Shown here in pieces: positions 15,089 to 21,877 of a DNA stretch of 22,945 bases. The DNA is from Bacillota bacterium (GTDB taxonomy: Bacteria > Bacillota > Bacilli > Paenibacillales > Paenibacillaceae): positions 1-22,945 of the forward strand of contig JAEWJS010000036.1 of the NCBI GenBank assembly GCA_023386495.1, written 5' to 3'. The notes under the pieces were generated by a model. The model was not told the DNA's origin. It did no database searches and was given only the letters and a program-made list of their open reading frames with translations. Both the position numbers and the translations under genes were made by a program. Each line of letters opens with the position of its first letter. Position 1 is the first letter of the stretch.

Positions 15089-15106
15089 CGAATTCACCTC
15101 TATCCA

Positions 15107-15135
15107 TTAGACAAGCGACGCCTGGAAAAGGTTCC
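15107..15135 (-). promoter_or_regulatory. Candidate ECF-type promoter of the sigma/anti-sigma operon
   Basis: On the minus strand GGAACC (15130-15135) is followed by TTTTC, a 17-base spacer in total, and GTCTAA (15107-15112). This resembles the GGAAC/CGTC pattern of Gram-positive ECF promoters. The transcript would begin near 15100, almost at the Shine-Dalgarno, leaving a very short leader. Confidence 0.45.
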
Positions 15136-15204
15136 CGCACTGCCCAAGCGTCAGCCTTCAAACGTTCAGTCCAGCAGCCCCGCATGCCTCAGCACGTGAA
15201 ATTG

Positions 15205-15236
15205 AACAAAACCGGCTTCCACGTATGGAAACCGGC
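15205..15236 (-). terminator. Rho-independent terminator of the ABC exporter operon
   Basis: In the minus-strand RNA GCCGG-T-TTCCA pairs with TGGAA-G-CCGG around a 4-base loop (15212-15235) and is followed by UUUU (15208-15211). It starts 13 bases past the stop codon of the second ABC gene. Confidence 0.85.
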
Positions 15237-15248
15237 ACTCACGCTCAT

Positions 15249-17093
15249 TTATCCGCCTGCTACCAACCGGTAGCGTTCTGCTTGCAGATTGAACATCTCC
15301 GCATATTTGCCGTTCAGCGCGATCAGCTCCTCATGCGTGCCTTCTTCGATAATCTCGCCCTTCTCCATCATGCAGATGCGGTCGGCCATCCTCGTGGTCG
15401 ACAGACGGTGCGAGATGAAGAATACGGTCTTGTTGCCTGCTGCCTCCAGCATGGATTGGTTCATATGAGATTCGCTGATTGGGTCTAGCGCGCTTGAAGG
15501 CTCATCGAGAATCATATAATGGCTCGACTTCGCGAATGCGCGCGCGATCGCTACCTTCTGCGCTTCACCGCCGGACAGGTTCGTGCCGGATTCCTCGAAT
15601 TCGCGCGTGAGCGGCGTCGCTATGCCCAGTTCCAGCGATTGCAGCCGATCTTCGAAGCCGCTCTTCACCAGTGCCGACTCGACCTTCTCCCTCTCCGCTG
15701 TCAGATCCGGCACCAGATCCATCAACACATTCTCCGCGATCGGAGCAGCGAACAATTGATAGTCTTGGAAGACCGAGCCGAAGCTGCGCCTGTACGCCTC
15801 GAGCTTGTATTCGCGGATGTCGATGCCGTTCAGCAAAATTTGCCCCTCCGTCACATCGTACAGTCGCATCAACAGCTTGACGAGCGTGGTTTTGCCTGCG
15901 CCGTTGTACCCGACCAGCGCGATCCGCTCGTTCGGCCGAATCGTAAGCGATAGATTGCGTATAATCGGCCCTGCCTCCGGACTGTAAGCGAACGAGACAT
16001 TCCGCAGCTCGAGCACGGCCGGCGCATCCGGCGGCGCGATCGCGCCTTCCCGCTCCACTACTTGCTCCTCGTAGGCAAGGAAGCGGCGGATTTTCTCGAT
16101 ATAGAGGCTGTTCTCCTGGAAGTCGCTGACCAGCCGGCTTAACTGCTGCACGCTGCCGTTCAGGCGCCACGCCGAATTGATCAGTGCCACGGCCCCGCCA
16201 TAGCTAAAAGCGTTCTTCACCAGCGTCATGAATGCGATATACAGCAGATAGAGCCCATCCAGAATAAAGCTGTTGCACACGAATCGCTCGACGAAGCTGA
16301 GCAGCAGCATCTTGCCCGAGTATCGGCGCACCGTCTCGCGAATCTCGCTATTCGACGCTTGGAAATCCTCCTGCAGCTTGCCTGTCACGTCATGCAGCCG
16401 AAGCTCCTTGGCGTAGTCCGCCAGATAGTAGACGCGGCTCACGTAATTACGCTTCCGCTCCTGCGCATTCAACTCCAGCCTCATCTTGTAGCGGACCTTG
16501 TTCAGCACGAGGCTCACGAATAACGTGGAGATGATCGCCACCGCGACGAAGATCAGGCCGGTCGCATCCATCAGAATGAAGAAACCGCTGACCATGATCA
16601 CGTACACGAGGTTCGAGCTCAAGTTGTTCAAGTACTCGGTCGTCTTCTGCACCCTGTTCTGTACCTCTTGAATGCTGAGCACGAACTCGTTGTAATAGTC
16701 CGGATTGTCGTAGCATGCGAGATCGATCCGTGACGCCTTCTCGTAGAGCTCTTGCTTGATCTTCAGATGCAGCTTCTCCAGCCCCTTCGGCTGGATGACG
16801 TGATAATAGATCCGGCCCATCACGAGCGCGGCTAAGATGAAGAGACAGATGATGACAACATACGTGACAACCTTGGAGAACGGCTCTCCGTACTGGATCG
16901 CATCCGTCACCAGCTTAATCCCGAGCGTATGCTCTACATAGATGACGGCCGCATGGAATGCCGGGTAAGCACATGCGCCGATCACGAAGAGCGGTGTATG
17001 CCGGAACGCGGTCTTCAATAGAAACAGATTATTGTCGATAATCGTTCTTGCGGATTGTTTGCTCGTTTCCTGCTTGCTTGTAGCTTGCGCCAT
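15249..17093 (-). CDS. ABC exporter half-transporter (membrane plus ATPase), second gene
   Basis: A 614-residue protein from ATG 17093, with GGAGGG 8 bases upstream. Residues 25-330 hold about six membrane helices, with long cytoplasmic loops such as YYNEFVLSIQEVQNRV. The ATPase domain follows with Walker A GYNGAGKT (395-402), signature LSGGE (506-510), Walker B MILDE (527-531, catalytic Glu531) and H-loop His562. All key residues are intact. It lies 45 bases after a similar gene, and the two probably form a heterodimeric exporter. No precursor peptide, leader peptidase domain or modification enzyme is visible nearby, so peptide, lipid and drug export all remain possible. Confidence 0.9.
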   Translation of the reverse strand: MAQATSKQETSKQSARTIIDNNLFLLKTAFRHTPLFVIGACAYPAFHAAVIYVEHTLGIKLVTDAIQYGEPFSKVVTYVVIICLFILAALVMGRIYYHVIQPKGLEKLHLKIKQELYEKASRIDLACYDNPDYYNEFVLSIQEVQNRVQKTTEYLNNLSSNLVYVIMVSGFFILMDATGLIFVAVAIISTLFVSLVLNKVRYKMRLELNAQERKRNYVSRVYYLADYAKELRLHDVTGKLQEDFQASNSEIRETVRRYSGKMLLLSFVERFVCNSFILDGLYLLYIAFMTLVKNAFSYGGAVALINSAWRLNGSVQQLSRLVSDFQENSLYIEKIRRFLAYEEQVVEREGAIAPPDAPAVLELRNVSFAYSPEAGPIIRNLSLTIRPNERIALVGYNGAGKTTLVKLLMRLYDVTEGQILLNGIDIREYKLEAYRRSFGSVFQDYQLFAAPIAENVLMDLVPDLTAEREKVESALVKSGFEDRLQSLELGIATPLTREFEESGTNLSGGEAQKVAIARAFAKSSHYMILDEPSSALDPISESHMNQSMLEAAGNKTVFFISHRLSTTRMADRICMMEKGEIIEEGTHEELIALNGKYAEMFNLQAERYRLVAGG

Positions 17094-17138
17094 GCGCAAT
17101 TCCCTCCGATTCCGCTTCACCGAATGCTTGCTTATTCG

Positions 17139-19007
17139 TTATGCCGTGATGGCATCCTCCACATACCGATCCGCCTGCTTCCGGAACATCTCCGCATAAC
17201 GGCCGCCCTGCTGCATCAGCTGCTGATGGGTGCCTTCCTCGATGATGCAACCGTCCTCGAACAGATAGATCCGATCGGCTAGGACTGCGCTCGACAGCCG
17301 ATGCGAGATGAAGAGAACCGTCTTGTCCGCACAGTTCTCCCGAATGCTCTCGTACAGTTGATATTCCGCGATCGGATCGAGCGCGCTGGACGGTTCATCC
17401 ATGATGACCGTCTGCACGTCCCGAGCGAAGACGCGCGCGATCGCAATCATCTGCAGCTCGCCGCCCGACAGCATCGCACCCTCGTCGTCGAACTCGCGCG
17501 TCAGCATCGTATCGATTCCGTGCGGCAGGCTCATCACTTTGTCGTAGACGCCGCTTTTACGCAGTGCCTGTATGACCATCTCTCGATCCGCTTCGCCCTT
17601 CGCTTCCCTAAGCAACACGTTCTCGGCAATCGTCATCGAGAACACTTGATAATCCTGGAAGGCTGCGCCATAGAGCTGGCGATACTGCTTCATGTCGAGC
17701 TTCCTAATATCGGTCCCGTCCAGGGTGATGGTCCCGTTGGTAGGATCGTAGAGTCGCATGAGCAGCTTGATGAACGTTGTTTTGCCCGCGCCGTTATGAC
17801 CGACTAAGGCAACCTTCGCCCCCTTGGGAATGGTGAGGTGAATGTCCTGCATGACCTGCTGATCGGAGCCCTTGTAGGCAAAGGAGACATGCTCGAAACG
17901 AATCTCGCCGCCGTCTGGGCTCGGCTGCGCCGCATCCGTCTGCTCCGAGACCTCGGATTGATAGTTCAAGAATTGATGCAGGTTGTTGATGAAGACGCCG
18001 TTCTCATACACGGACACGATCTTCTGCGACATCTCGATCAGGATCCAGGAACCGCTCACCATCGCGGAGGCCAGTACGGCGAACTCGCTGATGCTGATCG
18101 ATTGAGGGATCATCGCGAGATAGGCGCCGTAGAGCAGCACCCCCTGGAAGATCACGAGGAACGTGAAAAAATTGCGCCAGAAGTCGACGAACATCAACTT
18201 GCCCTTGTACCGGTCCAGCACGCGAATGACGCCATCATATCCATCCTGGAAAATCTGCTTAATAACCGCATAGATGTTCGACAGCCGAATCTCTTTGGCA
18301 TATTGCTGCAGATAGAGCGTCCGGTTCACGTAATCGATGCGACGATAGTTCGCGACATTGTCCATGTACCTGCTGTAGTAGTATTGATTCATCTTCTTGC
18401 CGAACAAGAAATCGCCGATGATTGGGAAGATCGCGAACAAGACCACGTAACGGTCAATGGCGAACATGACGCCGAACACGCTGATCGCGGCAATGACGGA
18501 GAATAGGATACTGGAGACGTTGCTGATGACGGCTTGTACCCGTGTATCCGCTTCCTTAATGGCTGTCGTGTAAGTATTGTAGAAGTCCGAATCCTCGTAG
18601 CAGTGAAGCTCTACCTCTGCTGCCTTACGGAATAGGAGGCCATATAGTTTCTCGTAGATGATCGTATCGCTGAGCGGCTTGAACCGGATATCGTACCATT
18701 GATGGAAGAGGTTGATGAACATGAAGACGAACAGCGTCGACCCGATGAACAATGCCGTGTTCGCATAGCTTCCGCCCTGATCAAGCGAGTCGAGCAGGAA
18801 CTTGATGAACACGACGGTGTAGAACACGCGAGCGAATTGCTCGAGCGCTACCTTGACGAAGTCGATGATGACACGCTGCGGGTGCATGCCCCAGGCCAGC
18901 TTGAGCACATACCAATTGTTCGAGATCGCTTCGCGCGTCGTGATGCTCTTGCTGTTCGTGCCTTCGCTCTTCTTCCTGCGTTTGAGTAGAGCCGTTATTT
19001 TCGCCAT
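17139..19007 (-). CDS. ABC exporter half-transporter (membrane plus ATPase), first gene
   Basis: A 622-residue protein from ATG 19007 (MAKITALLKRRKK), with TAGGA 8 bases upstream; an ATG at 19049 has only a weak site. The membrane domain (about 45-345) has six predicted helices. The ATPase domain shows Walker A GHNGAGKT (403-410), signature LSGGE (513-517), Walker B VIMDE (534-538) and H-loop His569. It therefore has two complete half-sites with its partner, unlike heterodimers with one degenerate site. The motif QYAKEIRLSN in the membrane domain recurs as DYAKELRLHD in the partner, so the pair arose by duplication. It is the first gene of a two-gene operon driven by a predicted extended -10 promoter. 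Confidence 0.9.
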   Translation of the reverse strand: MAKITALLKRRKKSEGTNSKSITTREAISNNWYVLKLAWGMHPQRVIIDFVKVALEQFARVFYTVVFIKFLLDSLDQGGSYANTALFIGSTLFVFMFINLFHQWYDIRFKPLSDTIIYEKLYGLLFRKAAEVELHCYEDSDFYNTYTTAIKEADTRVQAVISNVSSILFSVIAAISVFGVMFAIDRYVVLFAIFPIIGDFLFGKKMNQYYYSRYMDNVANYRRIDYVNRTLYLQQYAKEIRLSNIYAVIKQIFQDGYDGVIRVLDRYKGKLMFVDFWRNFFTFLVIFQGVLLYGAYLAMIPQSISISEFAVLASAMVSGSWILIEMSQKIVSVYENGVFINNLHQFLNYQSEVSEQTDAAQPSPDGGEIRFEHVSFAYKGSDQQVMQDIHLTIPKGAKVALVGHNGAGKTTFIKLLMRLYDPTNGTITLDGTDIRKLDMKQYRQLYGAAFQDYQVFSMTIAENVLLREAKGEADREMVIQALRKSGVYDKVMSLPHGIDTMLTREFDDEGAMLSGGELQMIAIARVFARDVQTVIMDEPSSALDPIAEYQLYESIRENCADKTVLFISHRLSSAVLADRIYLFEDGCIIEEGTHQQLMQQGGRYAEMFRKQADRYVEDAITA

Positions 19008-19109
19008 ATACGCAGTCCTATCCCTTCTCGTCGTAGGAATGTTAACCATAATAACCCAATAATACAGCTAGTATAGCAGTCGAAGGGAATACTTGGTAGG
19101 GAGTGAATG

Positions 19110-19118
19110 ATTATAGCA
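19110..19118 (-). promoter_or_regulatory. Extended -10 promoter of the ABC exporter operon
   Basis: The minus strand reads TGCTATAAT, a perfect extended -10 element; no good -35 box is visible 16-18 bases upstream. A weaker copy, TGCTATACT, lies about 45 bases downstream. The transcript would begin near 19103. Confidence 0.45.
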
Positions 19119-19119
19119 G

Positions 19120-19152
19120 AAAAAAAACGCCGTTCCTTGAGAGGTCCGACGG
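19120..19152 (-). terminator. Possible terminator before the ABC exporter promoter
   Basis: On the minus strand CCGT (19149-19152) and CCT pair with AGG and ACGG (19130-19133) around an internal loop, followed directly by eight T. The stem is weak but the U-run is strong. It could stop transcripts arriving from the toxin locus. Confidence 0.4.
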
Positions 19153-19229
19153 TTGTGTATGAACGGGTGGATCTTATGCGAAAGTCTGTTTAATTCTTCA
19201 TTTCATTATGATATTATATAGCTAATGAA

Positions 19230-19252
19230 GCCGAGTGCGGCAAACACTCGGC
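19230..19252. terminator. Hairpin in the toxin 3' region
   Basis: GCCGAGTG (19230-19237) and CACTCGGC (19245-19252) form a perfect 8-bp stem with a 7-base loop. In the toxin-mRNA direction it is followed by TTCATTA, so it may be the far 3' end of that RNA, or a structured element near the 5' end of the antisense RNA. Confidence 0.5.
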
Positions 19253-19302
19253 TATACAATTGGCTTGGCTGGGTTCTTCCCTCTGAGTCACTCAAAGTAT
19301 AA

Positions 19303-19348
19303 GAACCCACCTTAAGGCCGTGAAACCAGGGGTGGGTTCCTACTTTTT
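19303..19348. terminator. Bidirectional hairpin at the toxin stop codon
   Basis: A perfect 9-bp stem (19303-19311 with 19331-19339) sits immediately after the toxin stop codon. On the plus strand it is followed by CTACTTTTTCT, a good terminator for a convergent RNA. On the minus strand it is followed by TTATACTTT, weaker. GAACCC in this stem can alternatively pair with GGGTTCTT at 19271-19278. Confidence 0.7.
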
Positions 19349-19435
19349 CTTGTAGTTATTTGAGATATAAGTCAAAAGAGCAAGGATAAACGATGCGAAC
19401 GTGATCATCAAGATTATCGTGTCTTTCAACTCCAT
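19340..19435 (-). CDS. Hol-Tox type small membrane toxin (type I TA), 31 aa
   Basis: The 31-residue product has an acidic and polar start (MELKDTIIL), one hydrophobic helix (about residues 7-24: IILMITFASFILALLTYI) and a basic tail (SNNYKKK). This is the pattern of the putative holin-like toxins common in Firmicutes (Hol-Tox family), which insert in the membrane. The Shine-Dalgarno AAGGGGGTGA is very strong and sits 4-5 bases before the ATG. The leader hairpin at 19433-19465 pairs with both this site and the ATG, as expected of a tightly controlled toxin. The stop codon lies at the edge of a convergent terminator, so an antisense antitoxin RNA is likely. It is not a conventional open frame of any length, and the call depends on the family resemblance and the RNA context. 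Confidence 0.82.
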   Translation of the reverse strand: MELKDTIILMITFASFILALLTYISNNYKKK

Positions 19436-19465
19436 AGCCTCACCCCCTTACGAAGGGAAGCTATG
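19433..19465 (-). promoter_or_regulatory. Leader hairpin hiding the toxin Shine-Dalgarno and start codon
   Basis: In the toxin mRNA CAUAGC (from 19460-19465) pairs with GCUAUG (19433-19438), which includes the AUG start. CCCUU (19453-19457) pairs with AAGGG (19445-19449), the Shine-Dalgarno core, around a 3-base loop. Translation would need this stem to be opened or the RNA to be processed. Confidence 0.7.
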
Positions 19466-19599
19466 CCCACCCAAGATAGGCTATGATGATTCAGAAGATC
19501 GATCTGTTCGTCTAATCCCCCTCACAATCACTCTTTCTCAATCTACCAATAGAATACCGGAGTCCATGTGGAACTGATTGAAAAGTGGATAGCGAGGGC

Positions 19600-19795
19600 T
19601 GGAACTCTAACGGACTGGACCGCCTTTATATTGCGTTAATTATGGATTTCCAAAATCTAACGGACTGCAGCGACGTTAAAAGTCATTTTCGGATATATTT
19701 AGCTCGATTATAGTTAGTTAAGATCCTTTGAGTCCGTAAGAAATTTACGATGCTCGATTTCAACATATTAAGGTTCGCTCAGTCCGTTACGTCCC
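19600..19795. repeat. Intergenic element with TAACGGACTG inverted ends
   Basis: TAACGGACTG occurs at 19608-19617 and 19658-19667, and inverted as AGTCCGTAA (19731-19739) and CAGTCCGTTA (19780-19789). The outer pair are exact 10-base inverted repeats bounding about 182 AT-rich bases. Inside are TTAATTA-like and GTTAAAA segments and no gene. This looks like a miniature or dispersed intergenic repeat typical of Paenibacillaceae spacers, diverged inside. Of the rest of the gene-free region, 19466-19600 shows no further feature. Confidence 0.5.
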
Positions 19796-19807
19796 TCCTT
19801 CCCGCAC

Positions 19808-19838
19808 TTGAAAGACAAGCCCCCCAATGTGCTACAAT
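19808..19838 (+). promoter_or_regulatory. Candidate promoter of the SRPBCC gene
   Basis: TTGAAA (19808-19813) and TACAAT (19833-19838) lie about 43 bases upstream of the start codon. The 19-base spacer is longer than ideal, so the call is moderate. Confidence 0.4.
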
Positions 19839-19880
19839 CTGATCACCATATAATGGATGCCAGGAGAGGAGCCTATCACG

Positions 19881-20348
19881 ATGTTAACCTTGACGCAGCA
19901 GCCAGCCGTACGAGCCGAAATGTTGATTCGGAGGCCGGCGGAAGAAGTGTACGAAGCTTTCGTCGATCCGGACGTCACGACCAAGTTCTGGTTCACCAAG
20001 AGCAGTGGCCGATTAGAAGCAGACAAGCAAGTAAGGTGGGAATGGGAAATGTATGGCGTAGGGGATACGCTCCTCGTACAGGAGCTTGTTCCGAATCAGA
20101 GAATCCAGGTCAAATGGTCAGACCATACGATCACCGAATGGACATTCTCGCCGCGCGGCGATGGCGAGACCTTCGTCTCAATCGCGAACTACGGGTTCGA
20201 AGGCAGCGGCGACGAGATCGTCAGCCAAGCGATCGACGGGATGGGCGGCTACACGATGGTACTCTGCGCACTGAAGGCCTTGCTCGAGCATAACGTCATC
20301 TTGAACGTTGTCGCGGACAAGGCTCCTGACGCCAACGTGGTAAGTTAG
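19881..20348 (+). CDS. SRPBCC/AHSA1-family ligand-binding protein
   Basis: A 155-residue protein from ATG 19881, with AGGAGAGGAG 9 bases upstream. It shows the START-like helix-grip pattern of the AHSA1 family: an initial strand, then IRRPAEEVYEAFVDPDVTTKFWFTKSSGRL (residues 16-45), the middle strands WEWEMYGVGDTLLVQELVPNQRIQVKW, TITEWTFSP, and a long C-terminal helix (about 115-145) closing the cavity. Family members bind small hydrophobic ligands or assist folding; several are annotated only by fold. It faces the EPSP synthase gene tail to tail and has no operon partner. Function is unknown. Confidence 0.88.
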   Translation: MLTLTQQPAVRAEMLIRRPAEEVYEAFVDPDVTTKFWFTKSSGRLEADKQVRWEWEMYGVGDTLLVQELVPNQRIQVKWSDHTITEWTFSPRGDGETFVSIANYGFEGSGDEIVSQAIDGMGGYTMVLCALKALLEHNVILNVVADKAPDANVVS

Positions 20349-20440
20349 GTCAAGAGCCCCGCGTTCATCGACTAGCCGTGCAGAGCGGCTTGACGCTCGT
20401 AATGATCCCGTGCTAATGCAGCGGATGATCGCCGAATGCG

Positions 20441-21820
20441 TTACCGCCCATCTGCCGAACCTCCTGCCTCGTACTCGATCCGCAACCCCAGAGCCGCCAT
20501 TCGATCGAAGTAATCCGGACATGTCTTGGATACGCAGCCTGGATCCATAATCCGAATGCCGCCCGCCTTCGAGCCGACCAAGGCCAGCGCCATTGCCATG
20601 CGATGATCGTCATGGGCATCCAGCAGCGCCGGCTTGGGCTGGCCCGGATAGACCGTCAGGCCGTCAGGATGCTCGTCTGCGCGAATGCCCAATCTGCGCA
20701 GCTCCTGGCAGATGGCGGCAATCCGGTCGCATTCATGATGTCGGATATGGGCAGCGTCCGTCATCGTGATCGGGCCGTCGGCATAAATCGCGAGCACCGC
20801 GACCGTCAGCGTCTGATCCGACCAGCGCTTCATGTTCACGCTGAATCCCCCACGAAGCGCCTCCGCCCCCTGGACCTCCACATAATCGCAACCGCGGATT
20901 ATCGTGCATCCCATCCGCTCCAACAGCTCCAGCATCTCGATATCGGGCTGCGTCGTGTTCGCGGCATCGATGCCTTCGATCCGCACGCGTCCGGCTGTCA
21001 GCGCGGCGAGCGCCCAGAAGTAGCAGCAAGTCGACACATCGGGCTCAAGCTGCAGCGTGCGGGCTAGGTATCGACCGACAGGCACGGTGATCGATTGTCC
21101 ATCCTCCGACACCTGCGGTTCAATACCGAACGCCTGCATGAGCGTCAGCGTCATCTCCACGTAATCCCGCTGTACGACTTCACCGTCGATGCGGACCGTT
21201 ACCGCTTCGCGAGCGTGAGGTGCCGCTAGCAGCAGTCCGCTGATGAATTGGCTGGACGAATCGCCCGGCAATACGACCGCCCCGCCTGCGAGTCCGGTCG
21301 CTTCCAACGTGAAGGGCAGGCTCCGCGTTACCCCTGCGTATTCGAATCGCGCCCCAAGCTGCGTAAGGGCATCTAACAGAGGAGCAAGCGGTCTTTCCTG
21401 CAGACGACTGCTCCCCGACATTGTCCAGCTGCCGACACCTGCAGCGAGTGCACCGGGCAAAAATCGCGCAACTGTCCCCGCCGCACCTGCGTACAGCTCA
21501 GCTGACGAATTCGGCCAGACGCCTCCGCAGCCTTCGACTACGGCGCAGTCCCCTTCGACCGTGATGCGCACGCCAAGCTTCCGCAAGCAATCGATGCACC
21601 AGTAAGCGTCATCGCTGCGCAGGATGCCCGCGATGCGCGATGTACCCGTTGCGAGAGCAGCCAGTATTAGCGCGCGATTCGTCAGGCTTTTGCTCCCCGT
21701 TACCTGAAGCGTGCCGTCGACTGGTCGTATGGGCGGGTGTAATCGAAATATGTCCACACCCGCATGGGTAGACCAAGGAGATCGTGCCTCGCGATCCGGT
21801 TGCTGCTGCATGCTATCCAT
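20441..21820 (-). CDS. aroA: EPSP synthase-family enzyme (3-phosphoshikimate 1-carboxyvinyltransferase)
   Basis: A 459-residue protein from ATG 21820, with GAGGTG 6 bases upstream; the frame upstream to 21958 crosses the divergent gene. EPSP synthases join phosphoenolpyruvate and shikimate 3-phosphate in aromatic amino acid synthesis. Seen here are TGSKSLTNRAL (41-51), SSRLQERP (137-144), DSSSQF (187-192), SDQTLT with catalytic Asp335, CDR at 364-366, DDHRM (404-408) and CVSKT (Lys432). Two usual positions differ: the NAGTA motif is AGAAGT (111-116) and the RxKESDR motif is RHHECDR (360-366), so the usual lysine is histidine. No other shikimate gene is nearby. It may be the housekeeping enzyme of a divergent clade or a paralogue with another substrate. 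The gene symbol is by family only. Confidence 0.85.
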   Translation of the reverse strand: MDSMQQQPDREARSPWSTHAGVDIFRLHPPIRPVDGTLQVTGSKSLTNRALILAALATGTSRIAGILRSDDAYWCIDCLRKLGVRITVEGDCAVVEGCGGVWPNSSAELYAGAAGTVARFLPGALAAGVGSWTMSGSSRLQERPLAPLLDALTQLGARFEYAGVTRSLPFTLEATGLAGGAVVLPGDSSSQFISGLLLAAPHAREAVTVRIDGEVVQRDYVEMTLTLMQAFGIEPQVSEDGQSITVPVGRYLARTLQLEPDVSTCCYFWALAALTAGRVRIEGIDAANTTQPDIEMLELLERMGCTIIRGCDYVEVQGAEALRGGFSVNMKRWSDQTLTVAVLAIYADGPITMTDAAHIRHHECDRIAAICQELRRLGIRADEHPDGLTVYPGQPKPALLDAHDDHRMAMALALVGSKAGGIRIMDPGCVSKTCPDYFDRMAALGLRIEYEAGGSADGR

Positions 21821-21853
21821 TCCTGCCACCTCTTTCATCTGTTCGTTAGCTTG

Positions 21854-21861
21854 ATTATAAT
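21854..21861. promoter_or_regulatory. Shared -10 region of the divergent aroA-type/LysR pair
   Basis: ATTATAAT reads as TATAAT on both strands (plus 21856-21861, minus 21854-21859). Both divergent genes could use it, which would make their transcription mutually exclusive. The -35 boxes are poor on both sides, suggesting a need for an activator such as the LysR protein. Confidence 0.35.
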
Positions 21862-21877
21862 TGGTGTTGTGGAATAG

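Larger units (their letters stand above)
19224..19349 (+). ncRNA. Candidate antisense RNA of the small toxin gene
   Basis: By analogy with known type I toxin loci, an antitoxin RNA is expected on the plus strand, overlapping the toxin mRNA 3' end. Its end is well supported: GAACCCACC (19303-19311) pairs with GGTGGGTTC (19331-19339), followed by T5 at 19344-19348. The start is only a guess from TATTAT at 19212-19217, which lacks a good -35 box. It would contain a second hairpin at 19230-19252. Confidence 0.35.

Noticed and set aside
17055..19062. Search for a bacteriocin or lasso precursor next to the ABC exporter pair
   Set aside because: No leader/core peptide, maturation enzyme or peptidase domain was found in 15098-15248, 17094-17138 or 19050-19330, so a peptide-natural-product cluster is not supported.
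19107..19193. A 28-codon plus-strand frame with GGGAG upstream, starting MIIAEKKRRSL
   Set aside because: It overlaps the predicted extended -10 element and U-run of the opposite strand, the spacing to the ribosome site is poor, and the peptide looks random.
20349..20440. A terminator between the convergent SRPBCC and EPSP synthase genes
   Set aside because: Only a 5-bp AGCCG/CGGCT stem without a T-run is visible, too weak to annotate.
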